Shown one piece after another: positions 1-5,375 of a stretch of DNA of 10,004 bases. The stretch is taken from the NCBI GenBank assembly GCA_002402325.1, contig DHFQ01000090.1, positions 1 to 10,004 on the forward strand, written 5' to 3'. Numbering within the stretch: the first letter of the stretch is position 1; every line of letters starts with the position of its first letter. Source of the stretch: Candidatus Aminicenantes bacterium UBA4820. Its GTDB lineage: Bacteria > Acidobacteriota > UBA4820. The position numbers were made by a program, and so were the translations under genes. Under the pieces are notes generated by a model. The model was given only the letters and a program-made list of their open reading frames with translations, ran no database searches and was not told the origin of the DNA.

Positions 1-1076
1 AGGAAGTAACGGAAGAGATGGAGAGCGTAAAGAAGGGAGGTTTTCCCCATTTTATGCTAAATGAGATTTATGAACAACCGAAAGTGGCATCAGACCTTCT
101 TCACCTCTTAAATGCCTCTACTCTAATGGATAAGTTTTTATCAAAACTTAAAGATGCAAGGAATTTATACTTTATAGGTTGTGGAACAAGCTACCACGCT
201 TGTTTGTTCGGTGCTGTTGCATTCGCAAAATACGCAAAAAGGGCTGTAATTCCGGTACTTGCTCCGCAGTTTATTCCACAATATATTCAAACAGTAACAA
301 AAGATGATGTCGGGATTTTTGTAAGTCAAAGCGGAGAGACTAAGGATGTTTTAAAAGCGCTTTACAGTGCAAAAGAGCAGGGGATGGGAATACTTGGGCT
401 TGTCAATGTGCTTGGTTCAACATTGATGAAGGAAAGCGAAGTTTATCTTCCTCTTGCCTGCGGATATGAAATCTCAGTTCCAGCCACAAAAACATTTACA
501 AATCAACTTATTGCTTTTGTGTACCTTGCTTTAAAATTGGGTGGTGGAAACACAAAGTCTCTTTCAAAAATTCCAGAACTCTTAAAAGACACGATAAAAT
601 TAAGCAACGACCTTGCCAGGAGTTCTGTAAAATACTTTAAAGATTTCAATGAATTTTATTGCCTTGGATATGGGCTTAGTTACCCAATTGCACTTGAAGG
701 GGCTTTGAAAATTAAAGAGGTTACCTACACCCATTGCGAAGGAATGCTATCCACTGAATTCAAGCACGGTCCCCTTTCCTCTGTAAGGGAAGGGTATCCT
801 GTCCTATTTGTGGTTTCACCAGAGGATATTGCTCTTGCCTTAAGCGGTATAAATGAAGTCTCCTGCAGAGGGGGTTTTACAATCGTTATAAGCAAAGAGG
901 ATGAGAAAATAAAAGCAAATTGCAATGAGGTTTTTGTTCTTAGAAATGTTGAGGAGCCTCTTTTTTCTTTAACTTCTGTTATTCCTTTGCAACTTCTTTC
1001 TTACTATTCAAGCGTAGAAAAGGGGATTGACCCGGACTTTCCAAGAAATTTGAGTAAAACTTTGACGGTGGACTGA
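1..1076 (+). CDS. glmS: Glucosamine-fructose-6-phosphate aminotransferase (isomerizing), C-terminal isomerase part; 5' end outside window
   Basis: GlmS makes glucosamine-6-phosphate from fructose-6-phosphate and glutamine, the entry step to UDP-GlcNAc for peptidoglycan and LPS, in the cytosol. The frame is open to the first base of the window. The residues before the Met at base 18 (EVTEE), followed by KGGFPHFMLNEIYEQP, match the linker between the glutaminase and isomerase domains of GlmS. I therefore read this as the last ~357 residues of a ~600-residue protein, and the Met at 18 as internal. Two SIS domains are visible: GCGTSYHA and SQSGET in the first, GYGLSYPIALEGALKIKE in the second. 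Counting from the Met at 18, K231, E234 and H250 (in EFKHGPL) and K347 (in PRNLSK) correspond to E. coli K485, E488, H504 and K603 of the sugar site. The missing N-terminus should carry the catalytic Cys2. A SIS-only paralogue is less likely because of the linker. Confidence 0.9.
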   Translation, partial: EVTEEMESVKKGGFPHFMLNEIYEQPKVASDLLHLLNASTLMDKFLSKLKDARNLYFIGCGTSYHACLFGAVAFAKYAKRAVIPVLAPQFIPQYIQTVTKDDVGIFVSQSGETKDVLKALYSAKEQGMGILGLVNVLGSTLMKESEVYLPLACGYEISVPATKTFTNQLIAFVYLALKLGGGNTKSLSKIPELLKDTIKLSNDLARSSVKYFKDFNEFYCLGYGLSYPIALEGALKIKEVTYTHCEGMLSTEFKHGPLSSVREGYPVLFVVSPEDIALALSGINEVSCRGGFTIVISKEDEKIKANCNEVFVLRNVEEPLFSLTSVIPLQLLSYYSSVEKGIDPDFPRNLSKTLTVD

Positions 1077-2180
1077 TTGAAGAAGGAATATGCCTTTGAA
1101 GGAAAAGTAAGTGCGGTCTCAACCCCCGATCTTCTTACATTCATTGGAATGCTTAAAAAAAATGGGGTTTTGACTATAGATGATGGAAAGGTGATAAGAA
1201 AAATATTCTGGGAAAAGGGTGAAATTGTTTTTGCAAATTCAACTCACCCTGATGAATCCTTAGGAAGTTTCCTTGTTAGGCACGGAAAAATCACACAGGA
1301 ACAAAATATGAAATCTGGCTTGCTTGTTGAACCGGGAAAAAGGCAGGGGAAAATACTTGTCCAGATGGGAGTTTTGACGCCCAAACAGTTATGGTGGGCA
1401 GTAAAAAATCAGGTTCTTGAGATAATTTATAAAATCTTCTCCTTAAGCGAGGGAAAGTTTTACTTTGAAGAGGTTGATGAATTGAAAGAAGAAAAGATAA
1501 AACTTTCAACCTCAACAACTAATATAATAATGGAGGGGATAAGAAGGCTCGATGAACTTCCGAGGATCAAGGAGTTAATCCCCGATGATAAAGTCGTTCC
1601 AACCCTTGTTCCAGAAGAGTTCAGGGATAATTCTGTGAAGTTTGAGGCGGGTGAAATAGAGATTATGAACCTCGTCGATGGTGAAAGAAACATAAGAGAA
1701 ATAATCCATGTTTCACCTTTTGAAGAGTTTGAAACTTTAAGAATTCTAATGGCTTTGCTTCTCGCAAGATACATTTACATTCCGGGCAGTTCAGTTCCAA
1801 CAAGCGAGGAAGAGATTGAGGATGCGATAGCACTTGAAAATGTGATAAACCTTTATAATGAAATCTACTCCAGGATATGGGATGCGCTTGGTGAAAAGAT
1901 TTCTCTAAAAGAGAGACAAAATCTTTTTGATGATGTAAAAAATAGTTTAAATGAACAGGTTCTTGAAGGGCCACTTTTTGATGCAAGAGGGCAACTTCCC
2001 TCATCTATCTTGATGGCAAATGTTGCAGACTATCCGCAGAATAAAAGGCATCAAATCCTCTCAATGGCTCTTGAAAATCTTCTCTCCTTCATTCTTTTTG
2101 AAGCGAGCAAACACCTTGATTCTACTCAAAAGGACATCATCTACAAACTTGTTGAGAAAAAATCGGAAGCGATCAGTTAA
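1077..2180 (+). CDS. DUF4388 (PATAN-type) domain protein
   Basis: This 367-residue soluble protein has no signal peptide or membrane segment. Residues ~7-130 resemble DUF4388: FEGKVSAVSTPDLLTFI, then KNGVLTIDDG, an IFWEKGEIVFA strand pair, and later a helical part ending in GKFYFEE. Residues ~185-235 look like a small helical or winged-helix unit (IEIMNLVDGERNIREI), and the last ~110 residues are predicted helical by eye. The family is common in gliding, Acidobacteriota-like and deltaproteobacterial genomes and is linked to signalling or regulation; no enzymatic activity is established. The start is TTG directly after the glmS TGA, with GGTGG (1067-1071) as a weak ribosome site. The next ATG (1149) would remove the conserved first DUF4388 segment. 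It is probably translated together with glmS. The exact role is unknown. Confidence 0.75.
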   Translation: MKKEYAFEGKVSAVSTPDLLTFIGMLKKNGVLTIDDGKVIRKIFWEKGEIVFANSTHPDESLGSFLVRHGKITQEQNMKSGLLVEPGKRQGKILVQMGVLTPKQLWWAVKNQVLEIIYKIFSLSEGKFYFEEVDELKEEKIKLSTSTTNIIMEGIRRLDELPRIKELIPDDKVVPTLVPEEFRDNSVKFEAGEIEIMNLVDGERNIREIIHVSPFEEFETLRILMALLLARYIYIPGSSVPTSEEEIEDAIALENVINLYNEIYSRIWDALGEKISLKERQNLFDDVKNSLNEQVLEGPLFDARGQLPSSILMANVADYPQNKRHQILSMALENLLSFILFEASKHLDSTQKDIIYKLVEKKSEAIS

Positions 2181-3561
2181 AATTAGTAAGTTTTTTTGGA
2201 TTAAGAATTTTATTCAATTCTTTTTCTGTGATGAGTTTTTCTTTCAAAATTATCTCTCTAATAGACACATTTCTCTTCAAAGACTCCTTATAAATTGATG
2301 TTGCTTTATCGTAACCGATGTAGGGCTGTAGAAATGTTACTATTGATGGCGTCGATTCAGCATAGAATTTACACCTTTCAGCGTTGACCTTTATACCAGA
2401 AATACATTTTTCATTAAGAATTTTAACTGCATTTGAGATAATTTTGGTTGCTGTTACAAGGTTATAGGCAAGAAGAGGCATCATTACATTTAGTTCAAAC
2501 CTTCCACCCATAGCTGCAATTGTATTGCTAAAGTCAAGTCCAATAATCTGCGAAGAAACCATTTGAGTCATTTCAAGAATTACCGGATTCACTTTACCCG
2601 CCATAATTGATGAGCCAGCCTGCAAAGAGGGTATCTCAATTTCTGATAACCCACATTTTGGACCGGAAGCCATAAGTCTTAAATCTTCCGAAATTTTCAT
2701 CAAGGCAACTGCGATTCTTTTTAGTGCTGAACTATAACATAGAAGATTCTCCTTTGAATTTAAACCCTCAAAGAGGTTTTCACATTGAGAAAAATTTATT
2801 CCTGTCGTGATTTTAATGAATTTTACAACATCTCTCGATATTTTACGGGTGGTTCCGAACCCTGTTCCGACCGCTGTTCCACCTAAGGGGAGTTTGTGAA
2901 GTTCATTTTCAGAAAATTTAATTGATTCAATTGAATGTTTAATCTGGTTTGCATAAGCAGAAAATTCCTGCCCCAATGTTACAGGCAAAGCATCCATCAT
3001 GTGAGTCCTTCCAGCCTTTATGACATTTTTGAATTCTCTTTCTTTCTTTTTTAAAGCAACTTGAAGATTCATCAAGTTCTCAATTAATTCTTCTTTTATC
3101 AAAATGGAAAGTGCGATTTGTATTGAAGATGGAAAAACATCATTTGAAGATTGTCCTTTATTTACATCATCGTTTGGATGGATGATGATTTTATCTCCCT
3201 TTTTTCCCCCAAGAAGTTCGATAGCCCTGTTTGCAATCACTTCGTTGACATTCATATTGGTTGATGTTCCAGATCCGGTTTGAAATACATCAAGAGGAAA
3301 CTGATCATCAAGTTTACCTTTTAAAATTTCTTCCCCCGCTTCAATAATTTTTAAAGCCTTTTTCGTGTCTATGAGCTTATTTTCACTATTGACTCTGGCG
3401 TAAGCAATCTTAATTAGTGCAAGTGCTTTTACAATTTCAAGAGGAATTTTAGTTCCACTGACTTTAAAATTTTCAATCGCTCTAAAAGTATTTACACCGT
3501 AGTAATATTTATCATCTATTTGAACTTTTCCAAATGAATCCTGTTCATTCCTTTGTTTCAT
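2173..3561 (-). CDS. fumC: Class II fumarate hydratase (fumarase C)
   Basis: It interconverts fumarate and malate in the TCA cycle (cytosolic homotetramer, no iron-sulfur cluster). The 462 residues fit the family (E. coli FumC 467). Fumarase rather than aspartase is indicated by QTGSGT (94-99), HPNDDVNKGQSSND (128-141) and GRTHMMD (184-190). The His in GRTH is Gln in aspartases, and NDDVN is NDHVN there. The flexible signature loop is GSSIMAGKVNP (316-326), with S318 as the catalytic-base serine and K323/N325 as substrate contacts; Ala321 replaces the usual Pro. I chose the ATG at 3561 because AGGAGG lies four bases upstream and it aligns with the family start; an in-frame ATG at 3591 would add ten unrelated residues. 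The gene stands alone on its strand, and its 3' end overlaps the DUF4388 gene by 8 bp. Confidence 0.94.
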   Translation of the reverse strand: MKQRNEQDSFGKVQIDDKYYYGVNTFRAIENFKVSGTKIPLEIVKALALIKIAYARVNSENKLIDTKKALKIIEAGEEILKGKLDDQFPLDVFQTGSGTSTNMNVNEVIANRAIELLGGKKGDKIIIHPNDDVNKGQSSNDVFPSSIQIALSILIKEELIENLMNLQVALKKKEREFKNVIKAGRTHMMDALPVTLGQEFSAYANQIKHSIESIKFSENELHKLPLGGTAVGTGFGTTRKISRDVVKFIKITTGINFSQCENLFEGLNSKENLLCYSSALKRIAVALMKISEDLRLMASGPKCGLSEIEIPSLQAGSSIMAGKVNPVILEMTQMVSSQIIGLDFSNTIAAMGGRFELNVMMPLLAYNLVTATKIISNAVKILNEKCISGIKVNAERCKFYAESTPSIVTFLQPYIGYDKATSIYKESLKRNVSIREIILKEKLITEKELNKILNPKKLTNFN

Positions 3562-3565
3562 ATTT

Positions 3566-3571
3566 CCTCCT
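3566..3571 (-). promoter_or_regulatory. Ribosome binding site that fixes the fumC start
   Basis: On the minus strand AGGAGG is followed by AAAT and then the ATG at 3561. The spacing is short (4 nt) but the match is complete. It supports ATG 3561 over the upstream in-frame ATG at 3591, which has no comparable site. Confidence 0.7.
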
Positions 3572-3604
3572 GAACAATAACACCAGAACAAAATTGTAAA
3601 AACA

Positions 3605-3620
3605 TTATTAAATTTAATAA
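3605..3620. repeat. Perfect 16-bp AT-only palindrome upstream of fumC
   Basis: TTATTAAATTTAATAA is its own reverse complement. It starts 44 bp before the fumC ATG. Its length and symmetry fit a dimeric regulator operator, but AT-only palindromes also arise by chance in DNA of this composition. A possible -10 (TTTAAT on the minus strand, 17 bp after TTTAAG) lies inside it. No known regulator consensus is recognised. Confidence 0.45.
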
Positions 3621-3679
3621 ATTTCCAAACTTAAAAACATAAAGGGAATATGCTATATCAAAAGAATCTTATTAAAAGT

Positions 3680-3709
3680 ATTATAAGTTGAAAGGATGTG
3701 GTTCATAAA
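3680..3709 (-). promoter_or_regulatory. Possible fumC promoter
   Basis: On the minus strand TTTATG (3709-3704), 18 bp and TATAAT (3685-3680) form a promoter with a perfect -10 and a poor -35. It would give a leader of ~110 nt containing the palindrome at 3605-3620. A competing weak candidate is nearer the gene (TTTAAG-17-TTTAAT), overlapping that palindrome. I cannot decide between them from sequence. Confidence 0.3.
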
Positions 3710-3710
3710 G

Positions 3711-3738
3711 TTGGGGAAAGGGTGAACCCTTTCCCCAA
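3711..3738 (-). terminator. GC-rich hairpin after the ytxGH-like operon, probable terminator
   Basis: TTGGGGAAAGGGT and its exact reverse complement ACCCTTTCCCCAA are separated by GA, giving a 13-bp arm palindrome (in practice a 12-bp stem with a four-base loop). It lies 17 bp past the ytxH-like stop codon, so it is well placed to end that transcript. The U-tract is poor (CTTTATG on the minus strand), so termination may be partial, or the hairpin may protect the 3' end. The 8-bp direct repeat ATAAAGTT occurs at both sides (3705-3712 and 3739-3746), which raises the alternative that the hairpin is a small inserted palindromic repeat. Confidence 0.65.
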
Positions 3739-3754
3739 ATAAAGTTATTTACCT

Positions 3755-4015
3755 TTACTTTTTCTCTTCAAGAGACCTTTTGTAAGCTTCTTTACCTTCT
3801 TCAAAGGCAGTTTTTAGAGCATCCTTATGAGCCTTTGTTACCTCTTTTGTCTCCTCAAAGGTCTCAAGGGCTTTGTCTGTAGCCTTTTTAAAACCTTCCT
3901 TCAATTTTTCTCTTGTTTCTTTTCCCGAATAGGGTGCCAAAAGAAGTGCTGCTACTCCACCTGATACAAGTCCGAGAAGAAATGCGATTGCTACATTGGA
4001 AGTTTCTTTTTTCAT
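3755..4015 (-). CDS. YtxH-domain small membrane protein
   Basis: This 86-residue protein begins with a short charged start and one membrane segment at about residues 8-28 (IAFLLGLVSGGVAALLLAP). The pattern PYSGKETREKLKEG follows, then a long charged amphipathic helix to the end, which is Lys/Glu rich. This is the YtxH arrangement: a glycine-rich membrane helix, then AP-x-SG-x-E-x-R. In Bacillus, ytxH sits in the ytxGHJ general-stress operon. The molecular function is unknown, and an envelope or stress role is inference. The ATG directly follows the stop of the DUF948 gene (no gap). GGAGG (4021-4025) lies inside the end of that gene five bases away, so the two are translationally coupled. The hairpin at 3711-3738 follows. 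Confidence 0.85.
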   Translation of the reverse strand: MKKETSNVAIAFLLGLVSGGVAALLLAPYSGKETREKLKEGFKKATDKALETFEETKEVTKAHKDALKTAFEEGKEAYKRSLEEKK

Positions 4016-4408
4016 CTAATCCTCCTTTTCTTCTTTATTTTTAATAAAAAAGTTTGTTACAATCTCTACACCTTTTTTAAAGGCGTTTGCAACTATTGAA
4101 ACTGGTTTCAAAACGAGTAAAACATCCTCAACGATAGTTGAAGTTTCATCAACAATTCCCCGTATCCTTGATGAGGATACCCTTAATTCGCTGACGACCT
4201 CCTCTCCCTCTGCTAATAATGATTCTGCCTTTTTAAGAACATCGTTAGAGCTTCTTAAAACCTCTTTTGCGTCCGGGATGAGTGTTTCAGTCTTTGAAAT
4301 AAAATCCTTTACCTTCTTTAAAGTTGCAACAAGATAAAATGTGGCGATGACAACGGCAAGGGCTATTATTAAAAGCAAAAAGTTTTGAAAAGAGAGAGTA
4401 ATTTGCAT
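4016..4408 (-). CDS. DUF948 (YtxG-like) membrane protein
   Basis: The 130-residue product has one membrane segment near the N-terminus (about residues 9-30, NFLLLIIALAVVIATFYLV). A long heptad-like helical region rich in Val/Leu/Glu/Ser follows (about 31-95), then a second hydrophobic stretch (about 96-120) and a charged tail (KNKEEKED). This is the DUF948 layout, as in Bacillus YtxG, and the partner downstream is YtxH-like, as in the ytxGHJ operon. The function is unknown. I chose the ATG at 4408 because AAGGAG (4416-4421) is seven bases upstream. A more upstream in-frame ATG at 4459 falls between the -35 and -10 of the promoter at 4440-4467, so it would not be on the mRNA. Confidence 0.85.
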   Translation of the reverse strand: MQITLSFQNFLLLIIALAVVIATFYLVATLKKVKDFISKTETLIPDAKEVLRSSNDVLKKAESLLAEGEEVVSELRVSSSRIRGIVDETSTIVEDVLLVLKPVSIVANAFKKGVEIVTNFFIKNKEEKED

Positions 4409-4439
4409 TCTTATACTCCTTATCCAAAAATAAGATTTT

Positions 4440-4467
4440 ATTATATATATTGTTTTCAAATTGTCAA
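4440..4467 (-). promoter_or_regulatory. Consensus sigma-70 promoter for the ytxG-ytxH-like operon
   Basis: On the minus strand TTGACA (4467-4462), 16 bp and TATAAT (4445-4440) match both hexamers perfectly. Transcription should begin near 4433, giving a leader of about 25 nt before the ATG at 4408. The site overlaps the plus-strand promoter at 4450-4479. Confidence 0.8.
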
Positions 4468-4479
4468 GTGTGGTATAAA
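4450..4479 (+). promoter_or_regulatory. Extended -10 promoter for the TPR lipoprotein gene
   Basis: TTGTTT (4450-4455), 18 bp and TATAAA (4474-4479) are visible, with TG at 4471-4472 giving an extended -10 that offsets the weak -35. Transcription would start near 4486, about 19 nt before the ATG at 4505. It shares 18 bp with the divergent ytxG promoter. Confidence 0.55.
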
Positions 4480-4504
4480 TAACTTTTTGAAAAAGAGGTT
4501 ATGA

Positions 4505-5305
4505 ATGATAAAAAAAATTGTTCTTTTTGTTTGTCTTCTTTCTTTTGTTTCCTGTTGTCTCGATTATGGGAGCAAGGAAAAGAAATTTAAGAAGAGGGTT
4601 CTATGTGCACAAAGGGTCAACAATGACAATTCACTTTTCATTTTAAAAAATGGGGCATTTTGCTGCCCAAAACTTCCTCCTGATGTCAACGACATAACAT
4701 CCGCAAAAATTTTCTATTACAAAAAGGCTCTTGAAATAGATAACACAAGGGTAGACGGCTTTGAAGCATTGGGAGAAACTTGTTGGGATGGCGGAAGATA
4801 CAAAGAAGCGATTGAATATTTTGAAAAGGCGTCTGAACTCAATCCCCAAAATATTCGCTACAAAATAGCGATTGTCTCACTTCTTAGAATTACTAAGGAT
4901 TACGATAAAGCCCTGAAAAAAATTGATGAGATGGAAAAAATCAACTTCATAGAAAAGGAAAAAACACTTTCCTATCTCAAAGGCAAACTGCTTTATGAAA
5001 TGAAAGACATTGAGGGTGCAACTAAACTTCTGGAGAAATCAAGAGATTGTTATGAAGGAGAAGATAATTCCCATTTTTTAAGCGGAACTCCATATACCAT
5101 AAATGACATTTACTTTTATCTTGCACAGTGTTATCTGAAAAATGGAGATGAGCAAAAGGCTCATCAATGTTTTCTCATCTATTTTCAAAAAGAGAGGCAT
5201 CCCGACTTTGTTACAATTTATCAAAAAGCCCTTGAAGAGACAGGGGGAGAACAACTTCTTTTATACGATGAAATAGAAGATTTATGGACAAGAACTCATC
5301 AGTAG
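4505..5305 (+). CDS. TPR-repeat probable lipoprotein
   Basis: The 266-residue product starts with MIKK and a hydrophobic stretch ending FVSCC, an acceptable though not classic lipobox with lipid attachment at Cys17. It is probably exported and anchored in a membrane. Residues ~65-230 contain tetratricopeptide-like helix pairs: a half repeat at 66-80 (KIFYYKKALEIDN), 83-114 (FEALGETCWDGGRYKEAIEY), 117-147, 152-185 and 203-230 (YLAQCYLKNGDEQKAHQCF). TPRs are protein-binding scaffolds, and the partner is unknown. GAGG (4495-4498) lies six bases before the ATG. Ten cysteines, including two CC pairs (17-18 and 53-54), are unusual for such a protein. A 70-bp gap separates it from pepD, so read-through is possible. 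No specific family beyond TPR is recognised. Confidence 0.75.
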   Translation: MIKKIVLFVCLLSFVSCCLDYGSKEKKFKKRVLCAQRVNNDNSLFILKNGAFCCPKLPPDVNDITSAKIFYYKKALEIDNTRVDGFEALGETCWDGGRYKEAIEYFEKASELNPQNIRYKIAIVSLLRITKDYDKALKKIDEMEKINFIEKEKTLSYLKGKLLYEMKDIEGATKLLEKSRDCYEGEDNSHFLSGTPYTINDIYFYLAQCYLKNGDEQKAHQCFLIYFQKERHPDFVTIYQKALEETGGEQLLLYDEIEDLWTRTHQ

Positions 5306-5325
5306 TTTTATTTTTTATAAAAATG

Positions 5326-5334
5326 TGGCATAAT
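5326..5334 (+). promoter_or_regulatory. Possible extended -10 element for the pepD operon
   Basis: TGGCATAAT is an extended -10 (TG at 5326-5327, CATAAT at 5329-5334) about 40 bp before the pepD start. The matching -35 region (near 5306-5311, TTTTAT) is poor. It may be a weak promoter, or pepD may be read from the upstream gene. Confidence 0.35.
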
Positions 5335-5346
5335 AAAAAACTAACA

Positions 5347-5363
5347 ATTCCCACTTTGGGAAT
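5347..5363 (+). repeat. Small hairpin directly before the pepD ribosome site
   Basis: ATTCCCA, a CTT loop and TGGGAAT form a perfect 7-bp stem. It ends three bases before the GGAGG of pepD (5366-5370). It has no T-run, so it is unlikely to be a terminator. It could modulate translation or mRNA stability, but it is short. Confidence 0.4.
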
Positions 5364-5365
5364 AT

Positions 5366-5370
5366 GGAGG
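5366..5370 (+). promoter_or_regulatory. Ribosome binding site that fixes the pepD start
   Basis: GGAGG is followed by five A and the ATG at 5376. An in-frame ATG at 5364 overlaps this site and has no site of its own, so 5376 is the better start. Confidence 0.75.
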
Positions 5371-5375
5371 AAAAA

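Noticed and set aside
2020..2298. A plus-strand open frame of 92 codons across the DUF4388/fumC junction
   Set aside because: It is out of frame with the DUF4388 gene and antisense to fumC, with a composition typical of a frame shadow.
4409..4459. An N-terminal extension of the DUF948 gene to the ATG at 4459
   Set aside because: It would begin between the -35 and -10 of the consensus promoter and lacks a ribosome site; the ATG at 4408 has AAGGAG seven bases away.
5306..5322. TTTTAT-TTTTT-ATAAAA inverted repeat after the TPR gene as a terminator
   Set aside because: The stem is six A-T pairs only and too weak to count as an intrinsic terminator.
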